A stretch of 64,000 nucleotides of DNA, from NCBI GenBank assembly GCA_964638635.1, contig CAZXAQ010000003.1, positions 1 to 64,000 of the forward strand, given 5' to 3'. The stretch's first letter is position 1; each line of letters begins with the position of its first letter. The position numbers were made by a program, and so were the translations under genes. Below the pieces are notes generated by a model. That model was not told where the DNA came from and did no database searches. It saw only the letters and a program-made list of their open reading frames with translations. This document shows positions 7,814 through 16,333 of this stretch, in pieces. The stretch is from SZUA-430 sp964638635 (lineage in GTDB: Bacteria > Pseudomonadota > Alphaproteobacteria > Micropepsales > Micropepsaceae).

Positions 7814-8239
7814 TCAAGGGAGCAGCCGAAGCTCCCGCGCCTTCTGGATCGCCTGCGTCCGCCGCTGCACCTCCAGCTTCTGGAACAGGTTCGCGATGTG
7901 GGTCTTGACCGTGTTGGGCGAGATGTCGAGCGCCCGCGCGATCTCCTTGTTCGCGTCGCCCGCCGCGAGCCGCTCCAGCATGGTGAGCTCGCGCTCGGTC
8001 AGCCCCAGCGACTTGATCGCCGCCTCGTTCCGCTCGAACGGCCCCGCAACGGTCTTCGGCGTCAGCCGGACGCCCGCCCAAATCCCAAGCCCCGTAAAGC
8101 CGAGCGCGATCAGCCCGATGTAAATCTCCGGCGCAAACGCCCGCGCGATGTACTTGTACTCCAACCACTGCAGCACGAACGCACCCGCGGCCAGCGCAAG
8201 GGCGTACAGCACCACCGATTTCACCATGTCCCGCGTCAT
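7814..8239 (-). CDS. membrane-tethered LuxR-type transcriptional regulator
   Basis: 141 residues from the ATG at 8239; a longer frame exists but overlaps the upstream gene and adds a non-native Arg-rich stretch. Two membrane helices (about 8-24 and 34-53) precede a C-terminal LuxR/NarL helix-turn-helix (about 75-135): L-T-x-R-E-L-x-M-L, A-A-G-D-A-N-K-E-I-A-R-A-L, S-P-N-T-V-K-T-H-I-A-N-L-F-Q-K-L. No receiver domain is present, so it probably binds DNA from the membrane and takes a membrane signal. It is the likely regulator of the adjacent VOC and DUF4199 genes through the shared dyad. Confidence 0.85.
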   Translation of the reverse strand: MTRDMVKSVVLYALALAAGAFVLQWLEYKYIARAFAPEIYIGLIALGFTGLGIWAGVRLTPKTVAGPFERNEAAIKSLGLTERELTMLERLAAGDANKEIARALDISPNTVKTHIANLFQKLEVQRRTQAIQKARELRLLP

Positions 8240-8274
8240 CGCCCGAACACTAACATGCCAGGACAAGCGGCCGT

Positions 8275-10122
8275 CTAGTCGCACGCGAACCCGTCGATGC
8301 CCTTCGCCCGGCAGATGTCCGGCCAGCGTGTGGCGCGCCAATAGTCCACAAAGCCCCGCCGCCGCAGAAAATCCTGAAACCGCGGATCGTTGCGCAAGGC
8401 CTTGTGCCGCGGCAGCCAAACCTCGTCGAACGAGACAAGCAGGGTCGCGCCCTGCTCCGGCCCGTCAAACCCCTCGTTCAACAAGTCGATCACCGCGTCG
8501 TAGTCCTTCAAGAACAAGAAATAGGCTTGAGGCTGCAGGCGTGGGTCTTTGGCGGCAGTCTTGATCGCCGCGATCGCCGCGGGCTTGGCACGCGGGTTGT
8601 GAAGCGCCTTTACGAACGCTTCGACAAGCTCCTTCGGCACGTCCTCTTCCTCCGACGCCCGGTAGTGCCGCTCCGCTTCCGCCGCGTCGCCGCGGTCGTA
8701 CGCATCCCGCGCAAGCGCATACTCGGCATAGTGCGCAAGCGGCGTGTTGCCTCGCGCAAGATGCTCCGCAACGCGCACCGCCTCCTCGCGATTGCCGGCA
8801 ACGAAATGGGCCCGCATCAGCCACGCCTCGACGATGCTGTAGAGCGGGTCCAGCCGGTGTGCCTCGATCAGCGTGTTCGCGCCTTCGTCCAACTGACCGG
8901 TCTCGAGCAGCGCCGTCGCCAGCCAAAGCCGCGCCGTGGTATCTGACGGCTCGCGCTCGACCGCCTTGCGCAAACTCGCGATCCCGGTTTGCCAATCGTA
9001 CGTCGCGGCCGCATACCCGCCCTCGATCGCATAGGGCAGCGCCAAATCCGGCTTCAATTCGCGCGCCCGCTTTGCCGAGGTCAGCGCCAGCGCCCCCTCC
9101 CCCTCGAACATCGAGAAGCTCACCGCTTGCACGTAATGGATCGCTGCCCTCAGCGCATGCGCCTCGGCAAAGTTGTCGTCCAACGCGACCGCATTGCTCA
9201 GCAGGTCAAGCCCGCGCGTCATGTCGCTCTTCTCGCGCGAACGGAACAACTCGCGTGCCTCCAGATACTGGCGGTAAGCCTCGATGTTCTCCGTCGGTGC
9301 ACCCGCGGGCGCGGCCAACGACACCGCGATGTTGAGCTTGCCCGCGATCGCGCGCGCGATCTCGTCCTGGATCGCGAAAATGCGGTCGAGCTTGCGGTCG
9401 TAGGTTTCGCTCCACAAATGCGTGTCGGTCGCAACGTCGATCAGCTGCGCCGTAATGCGCACCATGTCGCCATCCCGCCGCACACTGCCTTCAAGAACGT
9501 GCCGCACGCCGAGCGCCGCCGCGATAGTCGGCAACTCCTCGCTCTTCCCCTTGAACGCAAACGACGAGGTGCGCGAGACCACCTTCAACCCGCCACCGAT
9601 CTTGGCCAGTATGTTGAGCAGCTCCTCCGTCAACCCATCGGCGAAATAGTCGTTCTCCTTATCGGGCGTGAGGTTCGCAAACGGCAACACCGCGATCGAC
9701 TTATCGCCGAGCGCCGGCGGCGCTTTCGCGGGAAGCTTAGGCGCCGTCGCCGTTATCACCGGCGCCGCAGGTTGGCCGGCCATCCATGGAACCGCCGCAC
9801 GAAATGCAATGAAGAGGCCGAGCATGACGGCAGCCCCAAGGAGCACCCAGTCCGTCACCTGCGGCGGGTGCATCTTGCCGTCGCCGGAAACAGTGGTGCG
9901 GCGAACACCCTCCGGCGTAATCTCGTAGAACCACGTCACCACCAGCGCGATCGGAAAGCCGACCGTGACCAGAGCAAACGCAAACGTGTCAAACCAGCCC
10001 GGAAGATTGAGCACCGCCTCGAGTGTCGACGCGGCCTGAACGATCGCCCATCCGACCACCAAATAGGCTGTCGCGACACGCAACACCTTGCGTCGTTGCA
10101 GTTCGGCGAGAAGTCGTTGCAT
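8275..10122 (-). CDS. TPR protein with TolB-like (adenylate-cyclase-associated type) domain
   Basis: About 615 residues from the ATG at 10122; a start at 10161 would add 13 residues. The N-terminus (L-L-A-E-L-Q-R-R-K-V-L-R-V-A-T-A-Y-L) leads into two membrane helices. A third helix near residue 90 precedes a TolB/FlgO-like domain with S-I-A-V-L-P-F-A-N and D-Y-F-A-D-G-L-T-E-E-L. The second half is a run of tetratricopeptide repeats. This architecture is common in Proteobacteria, often with an N-terminal cyclase or HTH domain that is absent here. It probably scaffolds proteins at the membrane; the specific role is unknown. It ends 35 bp before the LuxR-type gene starts. Confidence 0.75.
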   Translation of the reverse strand: MQRLLAELQRRKVLRVATAYLVVGWAIVQAASTLEAVLNLPGWFDTFAFALVTVGFPIALVVTWFYEITPEGVRRTTVSGDGKMHPPQVTDWVLLGAAVMLGLFIAFRAAVPWMAGQPAAPVITATAPKLPAKAPPALGDKSIAVLPFANLTPDKENDYFADGLTEELLNILAKIGGGLKVVSRTSSFAFKGKSEELPTIAAALGVRHVLEGSVRRDGDMVRITAQLIDVATDTHLWSETYDRKLDRIFAIQDEIARAIAGKLNIAVSLAAPAGAPTENIEAYRQYLEARELFRSREKSDMTRGLDLLSNAVALDDNFAEAHALRAAIHYVQAVSFSMFEGEGALALTSAKRARELKPDLALPYAIEGGYAAATYDWQTGIASLRKAVEREPSDTTARLWLATALLETGQLDEGANTLIEAHRLDPLYSIVEAWLMRAHFVAGNREEAVRVAEHLARGNTPLAHYAEYALARDAYDRGDAAEAERHYRASEEEDVPKELVEAFVKALHNPRAKPAAIAAIKTAAKDPRLQPQAYFLFLKDYDAVIDLLNEGFDGPEQGATLLVSFDEVWLPRHKALRNDPRFQDFLRRRGFVDYWRATRWPDICRAKGIDGFACD

Positions 10123-10171
10123 TGGCCCCGATGATCCGAGAATCCGCTCCCGGACCACCATAGCACGTCTG

Positions 10172-11476
10172 CTAGGCCGCCAAGCGCACCCGATCGAGCA
10201 GACGTTGCGTCTCGCGCACGCCGGGCCGGGCAGCAGCGCGCCGGCTTACCAGGTCGCTGACCGCCGAATGCCGCCCGGCCTTCAGCCCGGCATCGATCCA
10301 CGTTTGCACGAACACGTCGCGCTGCGCGTGGCTGCCGCCGACGAGATGCAGCCGGGCCAGCACCGGCCCGATCGCCTCCGCCGCCTCGCCATAGCGTTTG
10401 CCCGCGTAGGCGACGAGCCCCTGCGCAACCGGGATCGCAACCGACTCCCACACGCCGCTCACATCCTGCGCGCCATGCCGCATCATCGAGACGAGAAATT
10501 CCTGCGCCTCGCGCATCCGTCCGCCGCGCGCGAGCGCGTAGACGAAGTGCAGGTCGTTGAACGGCAGAATATGCTCGTGCCAACGCTCGATCACCTTCTT
10601 GACCACCGGCTCCCAGCGCTCGCCGACATCGGCGCCGCGCAGTTCTAGCCGCCACAACGCCGAGATCGCGCCGATCTGCTCCTGCGCGAACTCGCGCCAC
10701 TCGCCCCACAGATGCTTGTCGAAAATCTCGAGCGCGCGGGCGTGCTCGTCGCGGTCTAGATGAAACAGCGCCAAGTGCCAATAATTGTGCTCGCGCACGA
10801 AGATGCTGTTGTTCGCCCAGCCGGGCGCGTGCTTCGTCAAGAACGCGATGCCTTCATCGACCAGCCCGCGCGTCTCCTTCACATGCGCGATCGCATGATG
10901 CGCCCACGGATCCTGCGCGTTGATCTCAAGCGCCCGGTAGGCTGCTTCCTCCGCCACGCCGATCGCATTGCTTTGCTCGTGCGCGAAGGCCAGCATGCTC
11001 CATGCCCCGGCCGTCGCCATATGAGCGGGCAGAACGCCCTTCGCGACCTCCAGCATCGCCGCCGCATCGCCCATGTTGAACGCCAGATACTGCGCCCACT
11101 TCGCCGCTACGATGTCTTGCGGGTTCTGCGCCACGATGGCCTTCAGTCGCTTCAGCGCCGCCGGGACATTGCCGCGCCACCAATCGGCGATCGCCAGCAC
11201 GAACCCCTGCTCGCGCACCGTTGCGCCCGAAGCCACCTTCCGCGCCCGCCGCAAATAGGCACGGGCCTTCTTGAACCCGGGCGCCGCCTCGAGCGCCATG
11301 TGAACCGCGGCCGCCTGCGCATTGACCAGCGCACAGTCCGCATCCGCATCCGCCGCCGCGAAAATCGACCGCACCCGCGGCCCGTACCCGATCCAATCGC
11401 CCGCAAATACGTTGTAGGCGGCAAGCGTATCCGCCCGCCCCGTCGTCAACTCGAGATCATGAACGTCTTTGGCCAT
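10172..11476 (-). CDS. TTC38-type tetratricopeptide repeat protein
   Basis: 434 residues from the ATG at 11476 (MAKDVHDLEL); the frame continues upstream, but that extension has shadow-like composition. The protein is soluble and helical throughout. Features of the TTC38 group: A-D-T-L-A-A-Y-N near the start, D-W-W-R-G-N, W-A-H-H-A-I-A-H-V-x-E-T-R-G and H-N-Y-W-H-L-A-L-F-H-L-D. TTC38 proteins are found in bacteria and animals without a defined reaction. The gene lies just before the TPR/TolB gene on the same strand (about 50 bp), so the two may be co-transcribed. Confidence 0.8.
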   Translation of the reverse strand: MAKDVHDLELTTGRADTLAAYNVFAGDWIGYGPRVRSIFAAADADADCALVNAQAAAVHMALEAAPGFKKARAYLRRARKVASGATVREQGFVLAIADWWRGNVPAALKRLKAIVAQNPQDIVAAKWAQYLAFNMGDAAAMLEVAKGVLPAHMATAGAWSMLAFAHEQSNAIGVAEEAAYRALEINAQDPWAHHAIAHVKETRGLVDEGIAFLTKHAPGWANNSIFVREHNYWHLALFHLDRDEHARALEIFDKHLWGEWREFAQEQIGAISALWRLELRGADVGERWEPVVKKVIERWHEHILPFNDLHFVYALARGGRMREAQEFLVSMMRHGAQDVSGVWESVAIPVAQGLVAYAGKRYGEAAEAIGPVLARLHLVGGSHAQRDVFVQTWIDAGLKAGRHSAVSDLVSRRAAARPGVRETQRLLDRVRLAA

Positions 11477-11556
11477 GGCACATGCTCGCTGGTAGCGGCC
11501 CGAAGGTCGCGCTGAAAACCGCCAAAAGGAAGGTATGGTGTCGATAGACGTCGCGT

Positions 11557-12018
11557 TCAGTTCAGCACGCCGGGCCAGTTTTTGTCGGCCTTGGCGATGA
11601 AGCCGGGGATATCCTTCTCCCACTTCGCCTGCACCGACTGGTCGTAGTTTAGGTAGAGCTTGCCGCCCACGATCTTCCAAACCTGCGGATCGCCCGAGGC
11701 CGTGTACCCCTGCGCCACCGCCCAGGAGCAATATCCGCCATATTGCGGCGCATAAGCGGCCGGGTTAGCCCGGAACGCGTCGAGATTCTCCTTGGAAGCA
11801 AAGCGCCAAGTCGCACCCTTGTACGCGGTCGCAAACTGCGCATTCCCCTCGACCGGACGCCCCGCCTTGAAATAGGCAACCGCGTCATACCCGCCCGCCG
11901 CCAGCGACGAGAAGGTCCCCGTGTAGACCTCGGCGTCCCGTGCAGAGGCAGGGCTCGCCGCAAGGGCTGCAATAACCAAAGCAAAGGCACCGAACAGCGT
12001 CGAAACAAGCGATTTCAT
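11557..12018 (-). CDS. exported YHS domain protein
   Basis: 153 residues from the ATG at 12018, chosen because it gives a clean signal peptide (residues 1-23, ending A-S-A) and is preceded by GGAGGATT. The mature part is a YHS domain: G-Y-D-A-V-A-Y-F, G-x-A-x-F-A-x-x-Y-x-G-A-x-W-R-F-A-S-x-E-N, Y-A-P-Q-Y-G-G-Y-C-S-W-A-V-A, N-Y-D. YHS domains occur in copper- and other metal-related proteins, and the lone Cys and aromatic residues fit metal handling. It is divergent from the ECF sigma gene, and a GAAACT-N16-CGAAC element lies at 12056-12082, so it is probably a target of that sigma factor. Confidence 0.85.
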   Translation of the reverse strand: MKSLVSTLFGAFALVIAALAASPASARDAEVYTGTFSSLAAGGYDAVAYFKAGRPVEGNAQFATAYKGATWRFASKENLDAFRANPAAYAPQYGGYCSWAVAQGYTASGDPQVWKIVGGKLYLNYDQSVQAKWEKDIPGFIAKADKNWPGVLN

Positions 12019-12055
12019 AAGGCAATCCTCCGGATCTCGGGTCTCTTGCCTTCTT

Positions 12056-12082
12056 GTTCGTGCGAGCCCGCCGGAAAGTTTC
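12056..12082 (-). promoter_or_regulatory. candidate ECF-sigma promoter of the YHS gene
   Basis: Reading leftward: -35 GAAACT (12082-12077), a 16-bp spacer, -10 CGAAC (12060-12056), about 38 bp before the YHS start codon. Spacing and words closely match the rightward element at 12105-12130 in the same intergenic region. They also resemble the GTAACC-N16-CGAA type I recall for Caulobacter SigF. Confidence 0.5.
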
Positions 12083-12104
12083 GCCGTCACAGACACGTGA
12101 TCGC

Positions 12105-12130
12105 GAAACAAACGCAGCCTCCTGAGCGAA
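12105..12130 (+). promoter_or_regulatory. candidate autoregulated ECF-sigma promoter of the sigma/nrsF operon
   Basis: GAAACA (12105-12110), 16-bp spacer, CGAA (12127-12130). Transcription would begin near 12137, so the ATG at 12140 would be nearly leaderless while the ATG at 12209 would have a normal leader. The twin element on the other strand has the same spacing. Confidence 0.5.
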
Positions 12131-12208
12131 TATCCCAACATGCAGAGCGTTGGTCCGGCCCTGAGTCTGAGCCGCGTGCGGTCCATTGACGGCACGCCCG
12201 CATTCGCG

Positions 12209-12811
12209 ATGATCGCCACCATCTTCGAACCGCTGTGGGCGCTCTTGCAAAACGACGAAACACCATCCGCGCGCTGGCAGCGGCTGATGACGGCGGCGCA
12301 AGCAGGCGACGCCCGCGCCTATGCCGCGTTCCTGAAAGAGGCCGCCACCTTTGCTCGCGTGATCGCGCGGCGGTACCACCGCGACTCCGGCATGATCGAA
12401 GACGTCGCCCAAGAGACACTCTTGAGCTTGCACCGCGTACGCCAAACCTACGAACCCGGCCGCCCCGTCGAACCGTGGGTCGCAGCCATCGCCAAAGCCC
12501 GCGCAATCGACGCGCTCCGTGGGCAGAAACGCCGCACCGCCGTCGAAACGGAAACCTCAACCGCCGTGGCCGACATTGCCGACCCCTCCGCCACCGCCGA
12601 CACGCAGCATGAAACGCGCAGCGAGCTTGCGACCGCCCTGGCCGCCCTCCCCGCCGGCCAGCGCGCAGCCGTCCGCATGCTCAAAATCGACGAACTCACG
12701 CTCGCCGAAGCCGCCGACCAAAGCGGCCAATCGATCCCGGCGCTGAAGTCGCTGCTGCACCGCGCGATGCTGTCGCTCCGGGTAACGCTGAAAGGCGGCC
12801 GCGATGCGTGA
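12209..12811 (+). CDS. sigF: ECF RNA polymerase sigma factor (SigF/NrsF-linked type)
   Basis: 200 residues from the ATG at 12209; an in-frame ATG at 12140 falls almost on the predicted transcription start and would add 23 atypical residues. Sigma-70 region 2: A-R-R-Y-H-R-D-S-G-M-I-E-D-V-A-Q-E-T-L-L-S-L-H-R and E-P-W-V-A-A-I-A-K-A-R-A-I-D-A-L-R. Region 4: A-L-P-A-G-Q-R-A-A-V-R-M...L-T-L-A-E-A-A-D-Q-S-G...L-K-S-L-L-H-R-A. It overlaps nrsF by 8 bp. The pairing with a DUF1109 anti-sigma factor is that of Caulobacter SigF-NrsF, which responds to oxidative and metal stress. The symbol rests on that pairing. Confidence 0.85.
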   Translation: MIATIFEPLWALLQNDETPSARWQRLMTAAQAGDARAYAAFLKEAATFARVIARRYHRDSGMIEDVAQETLLSLHRVRQTYEPGRPVEPWVAAIAKARAIDALRGQKRRTAVETETSTAVADIADPSATADTQHETRSELATALAALPAGQRAAVRMLKIDELTLAEAADQSGQSIPALKSLLHRAMLSLRVTLKGGRDA

Positions 12812-13448
12812 CACCGACGAACTGATCGAAGACCTCACGCAAGACGCGAAACCCGTGAAGCCCCTCGCGGCCCCGCTGCTGCGCGCGGCGGCCTTGCTCG
12901 GCGCCCTGCTCGCAGTCATGACGGCCTTCGCAGCCTTCGGCGGCCACGTGACGGACACGCTCGCGCACCTCACCCACATACCGTTCACGCTCGAACTCGC
13001 CGGAGCACTCATGGCAGGCGTCGGCGCCATCGTCGCGGCAGTGATGCTCTCCGTTCCCGGCCGCGCCCAAACCTGGGCATATCTGCCGCTCCCCGGCCTG
13101 CTGCTCTGGCTCGCAGGCGGCGGCCTCGAATGCTACCGCCAAGTCGCCGACCTCGGTTACGCCCCGACCTCGCTCTTCGCGAGCCGCGACTGCTTCATCT
13201 TCATCGTCAGCGCAGGCCTCCCCACAGCCGCCGCCGCTTACCTGTTCCTGCGCCGCCACCTGACAATCGACGCGGTCCGCGTCACCGCACTGGCCGCACT
13301 CGGTAGCGCCCTGCTTGCCGCCGCCCTGCTCCAATTCATCCACGCCCACGGAACAAACCCCGTCGACTTCGCGACGCATATCGTGGCGGTGACGCTGCTG
13401 ATGCTGCTCGCAATGGTGATCGCGCAGTTCGAAGCCGGAAGAAAGTAA
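12804..13448 (+). CDS. nrsF: NrsF/DUF1109 membrane anti-sigma factor
   Basis: 214 residues. A cytoplasmic N-terminus (R-D-T-D-E-L-I-E-D-L) is followed by six membrane helices (about 28-48, 55-78, 88-108, 128-150, 160-182, 187-207), the DUF1109 layout. Two cysteines, in E-C-Y-R-Q and R-D-C-F-I-F (about residues 111 and 131), flank a periplasmic loop and correspond to the pair proposed to sense stress in Caulobacter NrsF. It should hold the sigma factor at the membrane until the cysteines react. The gene is translationally coupled to the sigma gene. Confidence 0.85.
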   Translation: MRDTDELIEDLTQDAKPVKPLAAPLLRAAALLGALLAVMTAFAAFGGHVTDTLAHLTHIPFTLELAGALMAGVGAIVAAVMLSVPGRAQTWAYLPLPGLLLWLAGGGLECYRQVADLGYAPTSLFASRDCFIFIVSAGLPTAAAAYLFLRRHLTIDAVRVTALAALGSALLAAALLQFIHAHGTNPVDFATHIVAVTLLMLLAMVIAQFEAGRK

Positions 13449-13489
13449 GCGCCGAAAAAAAGAAAGCGTCACTCAGCTCAAAAAAATCC

Positions 13490-13529
13490 GTCATGGCCGG
13501 GTCGCGCTTCGCTTGCCCGGCCATGACGA
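13490..13529. repeat. REP-like inverted repeat
   Basis: Arms CGTCATGGCCGGG (13490-13502) and CCCGGCCATGACG (13517-13529) form a perfect 13-bp stem with a 14-nt loop, between the convergent nrsF and GH84 genes. It belongs to the same family as 348-441 and probably acts as a bidirectional 3'-end hairpin. Confidence 0.85.
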
Positions 13530-13573
13530 GTTTTGTTGAGGAGCAGTTTGCCCTTAGACGAACGCCACCTCAC

Positions 13574-14644
13574 TCAACTCGTCAGCATCTCCTCGCTGGT
13601 GATCGCATACTTGCCGTCGAGCCAAGCGACGATTTCCTGCGCGGCCGGGTGCGCGTGCGCGGCCCACTTCGCCCGCAGACGCTGCATACGCTCACCGAGA
13701 TTTCCCAATCCCGCGTCTTGCAGCGACAGCAGATCGTTTTCGAGCAGCCGCGCGCCATCTTCACCCATCACCACGCGTGCCGCCGCACGAAACGACGCCA
13801 TGTACTTGTAAGCCTCGCCTTGCGCGTAGCTGTCGGCCAACGTCAACGCCGGGATCAAACTTAGATGCGCCTGCAGCGCCGGATTGATCGCGTGCGCCGC
13901 GACGTGCGCCGCCATGGACGCCGGCCGCCCCGTGAACGCACGCAAGTGCAGATGCTGCGACATGCGCGGCCCGTCATTGACCGGATAATTGTCCCACAAG
14001 AACGGCTTCCGCCCGAGCTTCCCCGCAACCTCCGCCAGATGCCCCGGTGAGTACGCCCGCGCGCAAACCTCCTCACCCGTCCAAAACACCTGCACCTTCG
14101 GATCGAGCAACCGCCCCAGATCTTCCAGATAGTTCGCCGGCCGCACACCGAACACGCGATCGAGCACCGCATCGTCCGTGTAATAGGACGGACAGGTGAT
14201 CAACCGCGTCGCCTTCGTACATCCCGCCACGAACGCGATAATGTCCGCCTGCCGCGTCGCCAAATCCGGAATATCGCCCCGCATATCGTCGAACAGGATC
14301 GCAAGATCGTCGAGGCCGAGCGAATCCAATTCCGCGATCCGCGCCTTCAACGTCGCTCGGGCCGCGTCGTCGAAATGGCGATAGACCTCGAACGGACTGA
14401 AGCCCACCCCAAACCGCACACCCGCCGCCCGGCACGCGGCCGCGAACGAAGCCAGCGCCTCGTGCGTGGCCTTCGGATGCGGCTCCTTCCAGCGCCGCCT
14501 GAGATGCGCATCCGCCTTCGGCGCATAGATGAAGAAGCGATAGCCGTGCCCGGCCAAGGTGCGCATCACATCGGTGCGGTCGGCCCAGCTCCAGGGCGCG
14601 CCGAAATAGCCTTCGATGATGCCGAGTTCCGGTGCGTTGCTCAT
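13574..14644 (-). CDS. GH84 O-GlcNAcase-like beta-N-acetylglucosaminidase
   Basis: 356 residues from the ATG at 14644 (MSNAPELG). The GH84 catalytic domain fills the protein: G-I-I-E-G-Y-F-G-A-P-W-S-W at the start, Y-x-F-F-I-Y-A-P-K-A-D, and the catalytic Asp pair in A-I-L-F-D-D-M-R-G-D, followed by T-C-P-S-Y-Y and F-L-W-D-N-Y-P-V-N-D. GH84 enzymes remove beta-linked N-acetylglucosamine; relatives include human OGA and the cytosolic bacterial OGA of Oceanicola granulosus. No signal peptide is present, so it acts in the cytoplasm. It is divergent from the acyl-CoA synthetase operon; no glycosyltransferase partner is nearby. Confidence 0.85.
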   Translation of the reverse strand: MSNAPELGIIEGYFGAPWSWADRTDVMRTLAGHGYRFFIYAPKADAHLRRRWKEPHPKATHEALASFAAACRAAGVRFGVGFSPFEVYRHFDDAARATLKARIAELDSLGLDDLAILFDDMRGDIPDLATRQADIIAFVAGCTKATRLITCPSYYTDDAVLDRVFGVRPANYLEDLGRLLDPKVQVFWTGEEVCARAYSPGHLAEVAGKLGRKPFLWDNYPVNDGPRMSQHLHLRAFTGRPASMAAHVAAHAINPALQAHLSLIPALTLADSYAQGEAYKYMASFRAAARVVMGEDGARLLENDLLSLQDAGLGNLGERMQRLRAKWAAHAHPAAQEIVAWLDGKYAITSEEMLTS

Positions 14645-14722
14645 GCTTTGGAGTCTAACAGCCGCTTGTAGCGCCGACAAATTCGGCTACGCTCCACCGC
14701 AAAAGATATTGGAGGAAATGGT

Positions 14723-16330
14723 ATGGGCGTGTGGAACTACGGCGACATCATCGACGCCGTCGCAAAGGTCGTGCCCTCGTCGGCACCGGCGTTGATTCAC
14801 GGGGACAAGTCGACAAGCTGGCTCGAATTCCACGGCCGCACCAACGCCCTCGCGCGCGGCCTGATCCAAGCGGGCCACCAACCCGACGACAAACTCGCAA
14901 TCTTGATCCGCAACCGCCCCGAATACATGGAAGCGACCATCGCCGCGTTCAAAGGCCGCTTCGTCCACGTGAATGTGAACTACCGCTACAAGGCGGAGGA
15001 GCTGCACTACATCTTCGACAACTCCGACGCCCGCGTCGTCGTCTACGGCAGCGAATTCGCGCCCATCGTCGCCTCCATCCGCGACCGCTTGCCCGGCGTG
15101 AAAACCTGGCTGCAAGTGAAGGTCGACGAAACGCCCCTCTCGACTTTCGCCCAAGACTACGAAGCGTTCGTCGCGGCGCACGGCGCGGGCGACCTCGACA
15201 TCAAGCGCTCGCCCGACGACCTCTTCTTCCTTTACACCGGCGGCACCACCGGCATGCCGAAGGGCGTCATGTGGCGCCACCACGATCTGCGCGCCGCGCA
15301 AATGAACCCGGCCCTGATGCCGGTCGTCCCCACGACCATCGCCGAGCACGTCGAGATCGTGCGCACGACGCCGGGCAACAAGTTCATCCCCGTCTGCCCG
15401 CAAATGCACGGCACCGGCCTCCTGACCTCGTTCGGCGCGCTCGGCATGGGCGGCTGCGTGATCACGTTGGAATCGGCCACGTTCGATCCCGTCGAGCTGT
15501 GGGACGTCACCGCCAAACGCAAGGCCACCCAGATGGCGATCGTCGGCGACGCGTTCGCAAAGCCCATGCTGCGCGCGCTCGACGAACATCCCGGCCGCTG
15601 GGACCTCTCGTCCGTCGTGATGATCGTCTCCTCCGGCACCATGTGGTCGCGCGAGGTGAAGCACGGCCTCGTCGCGCACATACCGCAAGCAACGCTGCTC
15701 GACTCGTTCGGCTCCTCCGAGGCGGTCGGCTTCGCCATGTCGGCGACCACAAAGGACGGCGAAACGCCCACCGCAAAGTTTACACTCGGCACCGATGTCG
15801 CCGTCTTCACGCCCGACCACAAACCGGTGGCCGCCGGCGCGAACGAACCCGGCTTCATCGCCCGCGGCGGCAACATCCCGGTCGGCTATTGGAAGGACGA
15901 AGCAAAGACCGCGAAGACATTCTTCATGATCGACGGTAAGCGCTGGTCGATCCCGGGCGACTACTGCCTCGTCAACGCCGACGGTTCGATCACGTTGCTC
16001 GGCCGCGGCAGCGCCTGCATCAACACCGCCGGCGAAAAGGTCTATCCGGAGGAAGTCGAGGAAACGCTGAAACTCCACGACAGCGTTGACGACGCGCTCG
16101 TCGTCGGCGTGCCCGACGAGAAGTGGGGCAACGCCGTCACCGCCGTCGTCGAACTTGCACCGGGCGCCCGCTTCGACGAAGGCACATTGCGCGCGCACGT
16201 CCGCGAACACCTGGCGGGTTACAAAACACCGAAGCGCATCCTCGCCGTGCCGCAGATGTTCCGCGCCCCGAACGGCAAGGCCGACTACAAAGCTGCGGCG
16301 GAATTTGCCCGCGCCAAATTGGGCCTCTAA
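14723..16330 (+). CDS. acyl-CoA synthetase (AMP-forming, FadD-like)
   Basis: 535 residues, the usual length. ANL-superfamily motifs: the P-loop-like Y-T-G-G-T-T-G-M-P-K-G at about residues 171-181, S-F-G-S-S-E-A-V-G-F, W-S-I-P-G-D-Y-C, R-G-S-A-C-I-N-T-A-G-E-K-V-Y-P-E-E-V-E, and the C-terminal catalytic lysine region A-P-N-G-K-A-D-Y-K. It activates a carboxylic acid to its acyl-CoA via an acyl-adenylate. It is the first gene of a three-gene operon with an acyl-CoA dehydrogenase (3 bp gap) and a luciferase-like monooxygenase. A GGAGG ribosome-binding site precedes the ATG. Chain preference is unknown. Confidence 0.9.
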   Translation: MGVWNYGDIIDAVAKVVPSSAPALIHGDKSTSWLEFHGRTNALARGLIQAGHQPDDKLAILIRNRPEYMEATIAAFKGRFVHVNVNYRYKAEELHYIFDNSDARVVVYGSEFAPIVASIRDRLPGVKTWLQVKVDETPLSTFAQDYEAFVAAHGAGDLDIKRSPDDLFFLYTGGTTGMPKGVMWRHHDLRAAQMNPALMPVVPTTIAEHVEIVRTTPGNKFIPVCPQMHGTGLLTSFGALGMGGCVITLESATFDPVELWDVTAKRKATQMAIVGDAFAKPMLRALDEHPGRWDLSSVVMIVSSGTMWSREVKHGLVAHIPQATLLDSFGSSEAVGFAMSATTKDGETPTAKFTLGTDVAVFTPDHKPVAAGANEPGFIARGGNIPVGYWKDEAKTAKTFFMIDGKRWSIPGDYCLVNADGSITLLGRGSACINTAGEKVYPEEVEETLKLHDSVDDALVVGVPDEKWGNAVTAVVELAPGARFDEGTLRAHVREHLAGYKTPKRILAVPQMFRAPNGKADYKAAAEFARAKLGL

Positions 16331-16333
16331 CCC

